NCBI GenBank assembly: GCA_017983795.1
Contig: JAGOAS010000017.1
Location: forward strand, 38,163 to 102,162
Direction: 5' to 3'
Source of the DNA: Piscinibacter sp.
GTDB lineage: Bacteria > Pseudomonadota > Gammaproteobacteria > Burkholderiales > Burkholderiaceae_C
Length of the DNA stretch: 64,000 nt
Made by a program: the position numbers and the translations under genes. Under the pieces are notes generated by a model. It had not been told where the DNA came from, searched no databases, and saw nothing but the letters and a program-made list of their open reading frames with translations. Every line of letters begins with the position of its first letter. The first letter of the stretch is position 1. This document shows, one piece after another, positions 33,499 to 41,487 of the stretch.

Positions 33499-34160
33499 GG
33501 CCGGCTGCCAGCTGCGGGCGCCGGCGTGCGCAGTCCCGTCTGCGCCGCCAGCTCGCGCTTGAGCGCGCCGACCGTGACGCGCCGGCCAGAGGGCGACTCG
33601 ATCAGGGTGTCGTCCGGCCGCGCGAGCACGGCGCCCCAATCGGTCTGCGCGTCGATGCGGATCGCCGGGCGCGGCGAGAGCCGGGGGCCGGGGCTTGCTG
33701 CGATCGAACGCCCGAGCTGCCGTTCGGCGCGCGGCATCACGAAGCGCAGCTGTTCGGCGGTGAGCGTGCGGCCCGAAGGCAGCTGCAGCACGTCGGTGCC
33801 GGGCCGGCGCAATGCGGCGGCGATGTCGTCGGTACTGCGCAGCGGCGTCGCGCCGGCGCGGGCCGGGGCGGCGCGCAGCCCGCGCGGCGGCGGCGTCTCG
33901 GTCCGGCGCAGCCGTTGCGCGACAGCGTCGAGGCGACGCAGGTCGCCCACGCGCGTGCGCCGCCCTGGCGCCAGCTCGACCAGGTCGCTGTCGGCGCGGC
34001 CGGCCAGCGAGCGCACGGTCATGCCTGGCGTGTACGCGATGACGGCCACCGGCGCGGCGCGCGCCGGCGTTTCGCCGGCGGCGCTGGCCGCGGCGCAGGC
34101 CGCGAGCATCGACACGGTCAAGACGCCGCAGCGCATCGCGATCAGGGGGCGTGTTTGCAT
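33495..34160 (-). CDS. exported protein with three short internal repeats
   Basis: 221 residues. The signal has a lipobox-like MLAAC (Cys22). Three related units follow: DLVELAPGRRTRVGDLRRL, TDVLQLPSGRTLTAEQLRF and DTLIESPSGRRVTVGALKR, each a short beta hairpin plus helix joined by Pro/Arg-rich linkers. Similar repeats could bind a polymer or a partner protein, which is speculation. GGAGG precedes the ATG. It overlaps the following gene by 4 bp and lies 25 bp after the CARDB gene. Confidence 0.7.
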   Translation of the reverse strand: MQTRPLIAMRCGVLTVSMLAACAAASAAGETPARAAPVAVIAYTPGMTVRSLAGRADSDLVELAPGRRTRVGDLRRLDAVAQRLRRTETPPPRGLRAAPARAGATPLRSTDDIAAALRRPGTDVLQLPSGRTLTAEQLRFVMPRAERQLGRSIAASPGPRLSPRPAIRIDAQTDWGAVLARPDDTLIESPSGRRVTVGALKRELAAQTGLRTPAPAAGSRP

Positions 34161-34185
34161 CGGTGTGCCTCCGGTCCGGTCCCGT

Positions 34186-35430
34186 TCAGCGCGTGGCCGA
34201 CGGCATGCGCAACCGGCCCTGCGCGGGCGCTGCGGTGCCGTCGTGCGCCGGGCTGAAGCGCAGGTTGTCCGTGGCCGCCGCCGTCGCCGCAGGCGGCGGC
34301 ACGCCACCGCAGGGGCCGGCGACGCTGACCGTCAGCGTGATCTCGTTGTTGGCTTCGCTCGCCTCCTTCAGCTGGTCCAGCGGGTCCAGCCGCAGGCGCA
34401 GCTTGTTCGCGCCCGTTCGCAATCCGATCGTGTCGACACGGCTGACCGTGGCGCCGGCAACGATCGCCGGCGTGGGTGCCACCAGCGCGTCGAGGTTGCC
34501 GTCGATCGTCCACCGGCGTTGCGACGGCGGGCTGTCCGCGGCGCCGAGGTTGCGGATCTCGTGTTCGAAGGCAACCTGGCACACGCCGTTGGCGGCCGCG
34601 CGCACGTCACCAGCGCTCAGAGCGAGCATGCCGCCCGACGCGGCGCTGTGCCTGCCGGCGACGACGACCCGCGCCCCGCTGGCCAGGTCGGGCAGCGGGG
34701 CATCCGCTGCGGGCGGGCTCGACAGTCGGCGTCCGCCCTGGTCCGTCGCGCCCGCGCCATTTGGCGTCGTCGCCACGGCGGCAGCCGGCGGCGGCTTGCC
34801 CAGATTGCCCTGGGACGCGTCGTTCGGCTGCGCACGCGGTGGTGCCGGCTGTCCCGACATCGACGTCAGCTTCTTCGTAGCCGCCAGCTGGTTCACCTGC
34901 GCGCCGGTCGTGGCCTGCTTCAGCAGCGGGCGGTCCTTGTCGGCGGGCACCGAGAAGCCTGACCAGTCGGTGAGGTTCTTGAACTCGAGCCGCACGCACT
35001 GTGCGTTGTGCGCGACCGGGTCGCCCATGCACTTGAAGCCGGAGCGCAGGCTGCCCGAATGCTTTTTCTGCGGATCGGCGAGCTGAACCAGCTCGTCCAG
35101 CCGGCTCGAACCCGCATGCCAGGTCACACGGGCCTCGGCCCAGAGCGACCGGTCGTCGGTCTTGCTCGTCTGCAGGCCGCCCTGCATGTGATCGACCCAG
35201 ATCCTGCAGATGCCGTCGAACCAGTATGTGCGCGTGCGCGCAGCGGTATCGTCGGTCACCTGCTTCAGCTTGAAGGTCCCGCAATCGGCCATGTGCCGGA
35301 CCAGATGTGTCTTGTCGACATTCTTGGTCGTGCTCGAGAAGCCGACGGCTGTTGCCGGCGGCGGCACGCATAGCACGGCCGGCAGCAGCGCTGCGCAGAC
35401 GAGGCGAGGTCTCAGGCGATCGCGCGTCAT
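34186..35430 (-). CDS. exported protein with C-terminal CARDB domain
   Basis: 414 residues. The signal peptide is cut near PATA (residue ~28). The N-terminal domain (~30-165) has Cys residues and an FDGICRIWVDHMQGG segment. A low-complexity Pro/Ala/Gly linker spans ~185-265, and a CARDB fold occupies ~275-375 (CQVAFEHEIRNLGAADSPPS, then TGANKLRLRLDPLDQLKEASEANNEITL). CARDB domains are surface adhesion modules. It starts at an ATG overlapping (ATGA) the stop of the 41-residue gene. Its counterpart in island A is the CARDB protein at 16619-18034. Confidence 0.8.
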   Translation of the reverse strand: MTRDRLRPRLVCAALLPAVLCVPPPATAVGFSSTTKNVDKTHLVRHMADCGTFKLKQVTDDTAARTRTYWFDGICRIWVDHMQGGLQTSKTDDRSLWAEARVTWHAGSSRLDELVQLADPQKKHSGSLRSGFKCMGDPVAHNAQCVRLEFKNLTDWSGFSVPADKDRPLLKQATTGAQVNQLAATKKLTSMSGQPAPPRAQPNDASQGNLGKPPPAAAVATTPNGAGATDQGGRRLSSPPAADAPLPDLASGARVVVAGRHSAASGGMLALSAGDVRAAANGVCQVAFEHEIRNLGAADSPPSQRRWTIDGNLDALVAPTPAIVAGATVSRVDTIGLRTGANKLRLRLDPLDQLKEASEANNEITLTVSVAGPCGGVPPPAATAAATDNLRFSPAHDGTAAPAQGRLRMPSATR

Positions 35431-35552
35431 GGCAGCACCTGCCTCGCGCTCTGCCCGCCCTGGTTGGCATGCACTGCGAGCTGCCGGCTCAGCGCGCGGA
35501 TCACGATCGCCGCATCCCCCGGCGACCTCGGAAACGAACGGTCATGTGTCAT
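35427..35552 (-). CDS. 41-residue coupled small protein
   Basis: A 41-codon frame beginning at ATG 35550-35552 behind a strong GGAGG (five-base spacing) and ending in TGA overlapping the CARDB gene's ATG (ATGA, 35427-35430). The product (MTHDRSFPRSPGDAAIVIRA..., ending GGQSARQVLP) has a short helix-prone middle and no signal peptide. It resembles the 40-residue gene at 12000-12122 in position (directly before an exported protein) and coupling, but not in sequence. Confidence 0.6.
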   Translation of the reverse strand: MTHDRSFPRSPGDAAIVIRALSRQLAVHANQGGQSARQVLP

Positions 35553-35564
35553 CGCATCCTCCGT

Positions 35565-36302
35565 TCAGGGTTCGAACCGTCTGGCCAGCTGCAGCACCGC
35601 CTCGTCGATCGCGGCGCGCAGCGCCGAGTCGGCTCCCGCGCTGCGGCGTTGCTGGGCCTGGACCTCGGGCGTGTAGGGCGACGACTTGCCGCGCTGCGCG
35701 AGCACGGTGCCGATCAGGCTGCTGGTGCCGCTGACCGAGGCCTCGTCGCTGCGGATCGACTTGCGCACGCTCAGCGCATCGACGATGTCGCCGTTGCCGG
35801 CGTCGACGATGCGCACGTCGATGGCGATGCCGTCGCGCGTGCTGCCGCCGCCGATCTGCGCGCCGGCGACGCCGATGCCGCCCGAGCGCTGGCGTTCGCC
35901 CGGGTTGAACTCCGACAGCGTGGCCTCGAACACGTACTGCGCGCCGCGCAGCCGTTGCGCCGCCGCCTTGCCGCTGGCCAGGCCGCTTTGCTGCAGCTGC
36001 TTCTCGCGCAGCGCGCCTTCGGCCAGGCGTGCACGCTCGACGACGCGAAACTGGCCGCTTTGCACGAGCGCGGTCTTGAACATCTCGGTCGCCGAGCGCG
36101 AGCTCACGCCCGGCAGCTCGCTGCGGAACTCGTAGATCGTCACCGCCACGCGCTCGCCGGGCTTGCGCGGCAGCTTCTTCAGCGCCAGCGCGCCGGCGCT
36201 TGCCTCGGCCTGCGCCGGCTGCGCCAGCGCGCCCATCGTCTGGTTGCAGCCGGCCAGCGCCACGGCAATGGCCCCTGCGAGCATGCGAAAGCGGTGTGTC
36301 AT
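35565..36302 (-). CDS. CsgG/HfaB-family outer-membrane lipoprotein
   Basis: 245 residues. The lipobox LAGC places the lipidated Cys at residue 19. The family core is visible: RVAVTIYEFRSELPGVSSRSATEMFKTALVQSGQFRVVER, then LAEGALREKQLQQSG and YVFEATLSEFNPG, the pattern of CsgG and HfaB (curli export channel or holdfast anchor). CsgG forms a nine-membered outer-membrane pore, but many relatives are non-pore assembly lipoproteins. No curlin or CsgE/F homologue is seen. It lies in the middle of the island B operon of exported proteins. Confidence 0.88.
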   Translation of the reverse strand: MTHRFRMLAGAIAVALAGCNQTMGALAQPAQAEASAGALALKKLPRKPGERVAVTIYEFRSELPGVSSRSATEMFKTALVQSGQFRVVERARLAEGALREKQLQQSGLASGKAAAQRLRGAQYVFEATLSEFNPGERQRSGGIGVAGAQIGGGSTRDGIAIDVRIVDAGNGDIVDALSVRKSIRSDEASVSGTSSLIGTVLAQRGKSSPYTPEVQAQQRRSAGADSALRAAIDEAVLQLARRFEP

Positions 36303-36326
36303 CGCGGTTCCTTTCGGGGAGTGCCC

Positions 36327-37034
36327 TCAGGGCGTTCGCCACGGCCAGGGGTTGCCGGTGAGCGATCGGAATGCGGCGTCGAACGCGACGGGTGACACAG
36401 CATCGGCCATGCCCGCGGCCAGCAGCGCGAGACCGATCGCGCCGAGCAGCACGCCGGCCAGACGGGTCGTCAGGTCGTTCAGCACGTTCAGCATGCGGCG
36501 CGCGGGCGGGCCGCGACGGTCCGCGAAACCGATCAGCAGGCCGAGGCCGGTCAGCGTGAACCACACGCCGAGCGGCAGCAGCGCCAGGCTCGGCCGCGCG
36601 AGCATGGCCTCGCGCAGGTGCCCCGGCGTGAGGCCCAGTGTCGAGGCCAGCACGAGCGCGAGCACGCACAGGCCAACCCAGGCGAGCGCGGCGCCGAACG
36701 GTACCGCTGCCGCCCCTTCGTAGATGACGAAACGCGCGTCGCGCCGCATGAAGCTGCGTGCAAAGAACAGCAGCCGTCGCTCCACGGCAGCGAGCAGGCC
36801 GACGGCGACGGCCACTGCGCCCAGCGCGGCCAGCCCGATGGCGAGCCAGGCTGGGCGCCCGAAGTGAAAACCCGCCAGCGCGATGCCGCAGGCCACCAGC
36901 GGCGCCACCAGATACAGCGCCACGATGCGGCGTTCGATCTGCGCCGCCTCGGCCGCCGACGCCGGGAAGCGCCCACCGCTGAACGGCAGCGGCGGGTCGG
37001 CCGGGCCGCTGGCTGCGAGCGTGTCGCGGTTCAT
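36327..37034 (-). CDS. polytopic membrane protein, unknown
   Basis: 235 residues with about five to six membrane helices: IVALYLVAPLVACGIALAGF, LAIGLAALGAVAVAVGLLAA, VPFGAALAWVGLCVLALVLA, LALLPLGVWFTLTGLGLLIGF and AGVLLGAIGLALLAAGMAD. No catalytic motif is seen. The start is ATG 37034 (MNRDTLAASG) without a strong ribosome site. It lies between the CsgG-like gene and an exported protein gene in the island B operon, so an inner-membrane component of the same system is likely. Confidence 0.75.
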   Translation of the reverse strand: MNRDTLAASGPADPPLPFSGGRFPASAAEAAQIERRIVALYLVAPLVACGIALAGFHFGRPAWLAIGLAALGAVAVAVGLLAAVERRLLFFARSFMRRDARFVIYEGAAAVPFGAALAWVGLCVLALVLASTLGLTPGHLREAMLARPSLALLPLGVWFTLTGLGLLIGFADRRGPPARRMLNVLNDLTTRLAGVLLGAIGLALLAAGMADAVSPVAFDAAFRSLTGNPWPWRTP

Positions 37035-37050
37035 CGCGGTCGCCGCGGGC

Positions 37051-37632
37051 TCAGTACTTGATGTCGTCGCGTTTGACGAACGCGGCGTCCTTGCCATTGA
37101 GCGTCACGCCCGACATGCCTTTGGCGCCCGACACCATCACCGACCAGTACAGCTGCGGCTTGCCCGTGGCCTGGCCGCCGACGACGAGCCCGAAGCCGAG
37201 GTCCTTGGCGGCCTTGGCGAACGTGAGCCCCGCCTTGGCCGCTGCGGCCACGGCCTGGTCGCTGTCGACGAAGTCGCCGCCGATGGCGTCGACAGAGGTG
37301 TTGCGCACGTCGGCATCGACCTCGACCATGCCGCCGTCGCGCACGGTCACGATTGCGCTCTTCTTCGCCTTCGGGGAGTAATACGTGCACAGCCAGCTCG
37401 GCGCGCGGCCGTCGGCCTGGCCGCGCAGCGTCGAAACATGCGTCAGCTGGGCGTCGGGCTGCCATTTCGCGGCGGCCGGTGCGGCCTGCGTGATGGCCGC
37501 CTTGGCGGTCTGCGCGGCGTGCACCGCGGGCACGAGAAAGAGCGGCCCTGCGAGCAGCAGCACCATGCGTCGCAGCGCCTGCCAGAGGCCACAACGAGCT
37601 CGAATGTCGAATCGATCGGAGGGTGCAGTCAT
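37051..37632 (-). CDS. exported protein, unknown
   Basis: 193 residues. A signal segment (MVLLLAGPLFLVPAVHAA) is preceded by a charged N-terminus and cut near residue 40. The mature domain reads as one alpha/beta fold (APSWLCTYYSPKAKKSAIVTVRDGGMVEVDADV, YWSVMVSGAKGMSGVTLNGKDA). The combination of SAIVTVRDG and a C-terminal YWSVMV strand recalls small PepSY-like or inhibitor-like domains, without a firm match. GGAG lies upstream of the ATG. It is the third gene of the island B operon. Confidence 0.7.
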   Translation of the reverse strand: MTAPSDRFDIRARCGLWQALRRMVLLLAGPLFLVPAVHAAQTAKAAITQAAPAAAKWQPDAQLTHVSTLRGQADGRAPSWLCTYYSPKAKKSAIVTVRDGGMVEVDADVRNTSVDAIGGDFVDSDQAVAAAAKAGLTFAKAAKDLGFGLVVGGQATGKPQLYWSVMVSGAKGMSGVTLNGKDAAFVKRDDIKY

Positions 37633-37670
37633 CGGAGGTCTCCTGCGTGATCGAAGTGCGTGGCGCGGCT

Positions 37671-37892
37671 TCAGCGCAAGCCGCGCGAAGGCCGCTCGGG
37701 TCCGGTCGACAGCTCGACCAGCCAGCGGATCAACTGATGCAGCGAGGTCACTTCGCGCGGTCGACCGTCCCGTTCGATGACCGCCTGCCAGCGCCCCTTG
37801 CAGTGCTGCAGTTCGATGTGCAGCGCAATGTCGCAGTCGAGATTCGCCGCGCTGGCCACGGTGTCGGCGACGATCGGCCTTTCGGTCTTCAC
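37671..37892 (-). CDS. 73-residue protein, unknown
   Basis: A short protein (VKTERPIVADTVASAANLD..., then HIELQHCKGRWQAVIERDGRPREV and SLHQLIRWLVEL). Its mixed beta-alpha pattern without a signal peptide suggests a cytoplasmic protein. It starts at a GTG overlapping the upstream gene's stop (GTGA, 37889-37892), showing translational coupling, and is the second gene of the island B operon. An in-frame ATG at 37913 would put the start inside the upstream gene. Family not recognised. Confidence 0.6.
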   Translation of the reverse strand: MKTERPIVADTVASAANLDCDIALHIELQHCKGRWQAVIERDGRPREVTSLHQLIRWLVELSTGPERPSRGLR

Positions 37893-38629
37893 AGCCGAGC
37901 GACCGCCTTGCACTGCTGCAGCGGCACGTTGTGCGCGGCCAGCACCGTGCCGAGCTTGACTTGCGCATTCGGCGCCAGCGCAGCCTGGACCTGATGCGCG
38001 CCTTGTGCGGGTGCCGGCACGGCGCCGAGCGGTTGCACCGACCAGAGAATGCGGTACCCGGCAGGAACCGATGCCCCGCTCGTGTTGGTCGCCGTCAACT
38101 CGTACATTCGCTTGACCGTTGGGTAACCGCCGCTGGCGACCGGCTTGACACCCTTGGCCGTCAGTGCGCAGGTCAGCATCCCGTCGGGCAGCACCTTCTC
38201 GAGCATCGGCGCATTGCGGACCCTCTCGTGCGGTGCGGCCATGCGCGCCGGCGCTGTCTCACGCTGCGCCGCGGCGGTGCGCGGCGCCGGCGCCACGGCT
38301 CGGGCGCTGTCGGCCGGCTGCGGTGCCACGCGCATCGCCTGGCCCGACTTGGCCTGTTCCTCGTAGTGCTTGATGCAGGCCGCCATGGCCTCCTGCTTCT
38401 TCTGCTGGAATTCCTTGGTGTTGTAGCCCGGCGAGGTAGGCGGGAACTGGTTGCCGATCACCGCCGAGCACATGGCGCTCGGCGTCATCGGGAACGGCTG
38501 GCATCCACCACCGCCGACCGACGGCTGATATCCGGGGGGGCAATCGGCCCAGGCGGCCGCTGTGGCACAGCCGAGCCATGCGAACAGCGATCGCGCAGGT
38601 GTGCGCCTGCGGACGGTTCCGTTCGACAT
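37889..38629 (-). CDS. exported protein opening the island B operon
   Basis: 246 residues. The signal peptide is cut near AAAWA-DCPPG (residue ~28). A Cys-containing Gly/Pro-rich head (DCPPGYQPSVGGGGCQPF), a helical segment with FQQKKQEAMAACIKHYEEQ, an Ala/Pro/Arg linker and a beta-rich C-terminal domain (TVKRMYELTATNTSGASVPAGY) follow. AAAGGAGG precedes the ATG with ideal spacing. The promoter at 38676-38681 with its heptamers lies 47 bp upstream. Family not recognised. Confidence 0.75.
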   Translation of the reverse strand: MSNGTVRRRTPARSLFAWLGCATAAAWADCPPGYQPSVGGGGCQPFPMTPSAMCSAVIGNQFPPTSPGYNTKEFQQKKQEAMAACIKHYEEQAKSGQAMRVAPQPADSARAVAPAPRTAAAQRETAPARMAAPHERVRNAPMLEKVLPDGMLTCALTAKGVKPVASGGYPTVKRMYELTATNTSGASVPAGYRILWSVQPLGAVPAPAQGAHQVQAALAPNAQVKLGTVLAAHNVPLQQCKAVARL

Positions 38630-38675
38630 CGCAGCCTCCTTTCGCCGCCATGCAGCGTCTCGAGCCGATGTGCGA

Positions 38676-38729
38676 ACGGTAAGTCGGTGCGCGTTACCGC
38701 GGCGTCACAACGCCGCGCCACCGGCGTTA
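38676..38729 (-). promoter_or_regulatory. SARP-type promoter of the island B operon
   Basis: Read on the minus strand, TAACGCC (38723-38729), TGACGCC (38701-38707) and TAACGCG (38690-38696) are spaced 22 and 11 bp apart. They are followed by exactly 8 bp and TACCGT (38676-38681). The geometry matches the island A promoters, but the heptamer sequence differs (T[AG]ACGC against CAAACGC). The site lies between the operon and the BTAD regulator gene at 38741-41455, the natural candidate to bind it. Confidence 0.68.
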
Positions 38730-38740
38730 CAGCGCTGGCG

Positions 38741-41455
38741 TCAGCCGCTGCGCAAGCGGTCCAGCTCGGTGCGCCATGTCGCGGCCTCGTCGTGCGCGCC
38801 CGCGCCGGCCAGGCGTTCGGCGAGCATCTGCGCGAACGCGCGCTGCAATGGCAGGCTGTCGATCTCGCGCGCCTCGGCATGCGCCTGCCGCAGCGCTGTC
38901 AGCCCGGCGGCAAGGTCGCCGGCCCGAAACGCCAGTTCGGCGCGCGTGGACAACGACAACGCGTGGCCGCGCCGATGTCCGGCGGCCGCGGTGGCGGCGA
39001 TCGATTCATCACACAGCGCCTGCGCGCGCGCGAAGTCCCCGCGTTCGATCGCGCACTGGCACAGCCAGTATGCGCAGTTGGCCGTCTTCAGCGCCGAGAT
39101 GCCGCGATAACGCACGAGCGCGGCCGACAGCGCGGCTTCGGCCTCGTCGATGCGGCCCAGCCCCTTCAGCGCCGCCCCCGACTCCAGCAGCAGCGCCGCC
39201 TCGGCGAGCGTGTCGATGCGGCCGGAAAGGCGCTCGATCGCGTTGCACGCCGTGCGCCAGGCCGCGTCGAAGCGATCGTGTTCGAAGTGATCGACCGCCT
39301 GCTTGACCGCCAGTTCGACCTGCCGCGCCGCGTCGTCACAGTCCACGAGCTCGGCCATCGCGGCGAGTGCCGCGGAGCGTCCGGCGTCGTCGCCGAGATT
39401 GCGCATCAGCTCGATGCGCGCAGCGTGGATGTCGAAGGCTGCCGCATCACCGGCACCATCGGCAAGCGCGAGCTCGTACTGGCGCAGCGCCTCGCGCTGC
39501 GCGTAGACGCGCGCCGCCGCTTCGGCCGCACGCACGCGGTGCGTCACCGCCAGCTCGCTGCGCTGCCCGGCCTCCAGATGCGTTGCCACTTCGGCCGCCG
39601 GCGCGCCGGTGAGCACCATGGCTTCGGCCAGCCGGCGGTGCAGCAGCTTGCGCCGTTCTGTGCCGAGGGCGTCGTCGAGTGATCTGCGGATCAGGTCGTG
39701 CGCGAAACGATAGCCCTCGCCGGCGGCAGCGATCAGGTCGGCCTGCAGCGCCGCGTCGGCGGCATCGACCAGATCGGCCTCGGCGGCATCGGTGCAGGCG
39801 ATCAGCCAGTCGAGCCTGAAGCCATCGCCGGCCAGACAGGCGACCTCGAGCATGCGGCGCGCAGGTTCGCCGAGGCGGTCGATGCGGCGCAGCACCGCGT
39901 CGCGCACGCTCGCGGAGATCGGCAGTTCGCGGTAGTCTTCGGTGTCGGCGTCGAAGGGTGTGGCCCAGCTGGCGCCCTCGCGCCACAACACCCCGGCGGC
40001 GAACAAGTCGCGCAGCGACTCCAGGATGAACAGCGGGTTGCCGGCCGTGGCCGCGTGCAGCCGCTGCGAGAAGATCGCGGCGTCGCGGCCGCCAGACATC
40101 GCGCACACCAGCGTGCGCACCTCGACTGCGCTGAGCGGCGCCAGCGCCACGCGCTGCAGCGCGCCGTCGCGCGCCACCGCCTCCAGTGCCGCGCGCACCG
40201 GCAGGTTGGCGGCCAGTTCGTCGGCGCGCGCGGTGGCCAGCAGGCGGGCACGGTGCGGCCGCTGTGCCAGGTAGGTCATCAGCTCGGCGCTGCTGGCATC
40301 GAACCATTGCACGTCGTCGAACACGATGCTGCCCGCGCCGGCGGCGGTCAGCAGCGCCGCGGCCAGGCCGTCGAGGAACCGCGTGCGCGCTTCGGCCAGC
40401 GGCAACTCCATACGCGTGGGCTCGCCGTCGCCCAGTGCCGGCAGCAGCCGGGCGACCTCGCTGCGCCAGACCGGATCGAGCAGGTCGAACCAGCCGCTGT
40501 CGTCCTGGTAGGCGCGCAGCAACGCCTCGGCCACCGGGAACAGCGGCGTCTCGCGCGACACCTCGCGCCCCTTGGCCACGAGCACACGGCCCTGCGCGCC
40601 CGCGAAGTCGATCGCCAGCCGGCTCTTGCCGACGCCGGCATCGCCCTCGATCAGCACCAGGCCTGGCGCCGATGCAGCCAACTGCTGCCACGCCGCCTCG
40701 CGGCCGACGAGTGGCGAGCGCAGTTCGCGGCTGAGCGGCCCGGCGACGGGCACGCCGGCGGGCGAAGCGCTCCGAATGCGGCGCACCATCTCGTGCGTGC
40801 CGGCGTCAGGCTCGACGCCGAGATCGTCGCGCAGGCACTGGCGAAGCCGAGCGAACAGCTGCAACGCGTCGTCGCCACGGCCCATCAGGTGCAGCAGCCG
40901 CATCGCGTCGCGGTGCGCGGGCTCGTCGGTGGCATCGGCGGCGATCGCCTGCTGCAGTTGCTGCAGCGCGGCGCCCAGGTCGCCGTTGCGCTCGTGCGCC
41001 GCCGCTGTCTGCTGTGCCGCCTGCCGCCACAGCCCCTGCAGGCGCTGACGCTCGACGCGCAGCCAATCGGCGAAGGCCTCGGCTCCGGGCAGATCGAAGC
41101 CGTCCAGCAGCATGGACGGCGGGCTCCGAATCGCACCGCCCGCAAGCTCGTCGCGCCAGCTCGCAACGTCGAGCACGAAGCCCTCACGCAGCGCGAGTGT
41201 CTCCGCGTCGACCACGATCCAATTCGACAGCGCCGTCTTCTGCAGGCGGTGCAGTTCCTGGCGCAAGTTGCGCCTTGAAGCGTCGACGGGCTGGCCGCTC
41301 CACAGCAGCTCGGCCAACGTGCTACGCGCAGCAGGGCCGGCGATTGCCAGAAAGGCCACCAACGCGAGGGACTTGCGGGTCGGCACCGCGACGGGCGTGC
41401 CCCCCACGGCCACGCGCGGGCGACCGAGCAGCGCCAACTCGAGCAGTCCGTCCAT
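38741..41455 (-). CDS. BTAD/SARP-type transcriptional regulator with NTPase and TPR domains (second copy)
   Basis: 904 residues. A winged helix (~5-85) carries STLAELLWSGQPVDASRRNLRQ. A BTAD (~95-225) carries AIAADATDEPAHRDAMRLLHLM and the end DDLGVEPDAGTHEM. The NTPase has Walker A GDAGVGKS at 271-278 and a Walker B-like GSIVFDDVQWFD near 374-385. TPR-like helices fill the C-terminal third. The layout matches the regulator at 7415-10438, but sequence similarity is modest. It sits immediately upstream of the island B operon on the same strand; 111 bp separate its stop from the operon's first ATG. Confidence 0.9.
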   Translation of the reverse strand: MDGLLELALLGRPRVAVGGTPVAVPTRKSLALVAFLAIAGPAARSTLAELLWSGQPVDASRRNLRQELHRLQKTALSNWIVVDAETLALREGFVLDVASWRDELAGGAIRSPPSMLLDGFDLPGAEAFADWLRVERQRLQGLWRQAAQQTAAAHERNGDLGAALQQLQQAIAADATDEPAHRDAMRLLHLMGRGDDALQLFARLRQCLRDDLGVEPDAGTHEMVRRIRSASPAGVPVAGPLSRELRSPLVGREAAWQQLAASAPGLVLIEGDAGVGKSRLAIDFAGAQGRVLVAKGREVSRETPLFPVAEALLRAYQDDSGWFDLLDPVWRSEVARLLPALGDGEPTRMELPLAEARTRFLDGLAAALLTAAGAGSIVFDDVQWFDASSAELMTYLAQRPHRARLLATARADELAANLPVRAALEAVARDGALQRVALAPLSAVEVRTLVCAMSGGRDAAIFSQRLHAATAGNPLFILESLRDLFAAGVLWREGASWATPFDADTEDYRELPISASVRDAVLRRIDRLGEPARRMLEVACLAGDGFRLDWLIACTDAAEADLVDAADAALQADLIAAAGEGYRFAHDLIRRSLDDALGTERRKLLHRRLAEAMVLTGAPAAEVATHLEAGQRSELAVTHRVRAAEAAARVYAQREALRQYELALADGAGDAAAFDIHAARIELMRNLGDDAGRSAALAAMAELVDCDDAARQVELAVKQAVDHFEHDRFDAAWRTACNAIERLSGRIDTLAEAALLLESGAALKGLGRIDEAEAALSAALVRYRGISALKTANCAYWLCQCAIERGDFARAQALCDESIAATAAAGHRRGHALSLSTRAELAFRAGDLAAGLTALRQAHAEAREIDSLPLQRAFAQMLAERLAGAGAHDEAATWRTELDRLRSG

Positions 41456-41487
41456 TTGGCGGACCAGTATGGCGCTGGGCGGGCCCC

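Noticed and set aside
32182-34962. A 926-codon plus-strand open frame opposite the island B operon
   Set aside because: Composition is biased and it crosses three coherent minus-strand genes with signal peptides and ATGA couplings.
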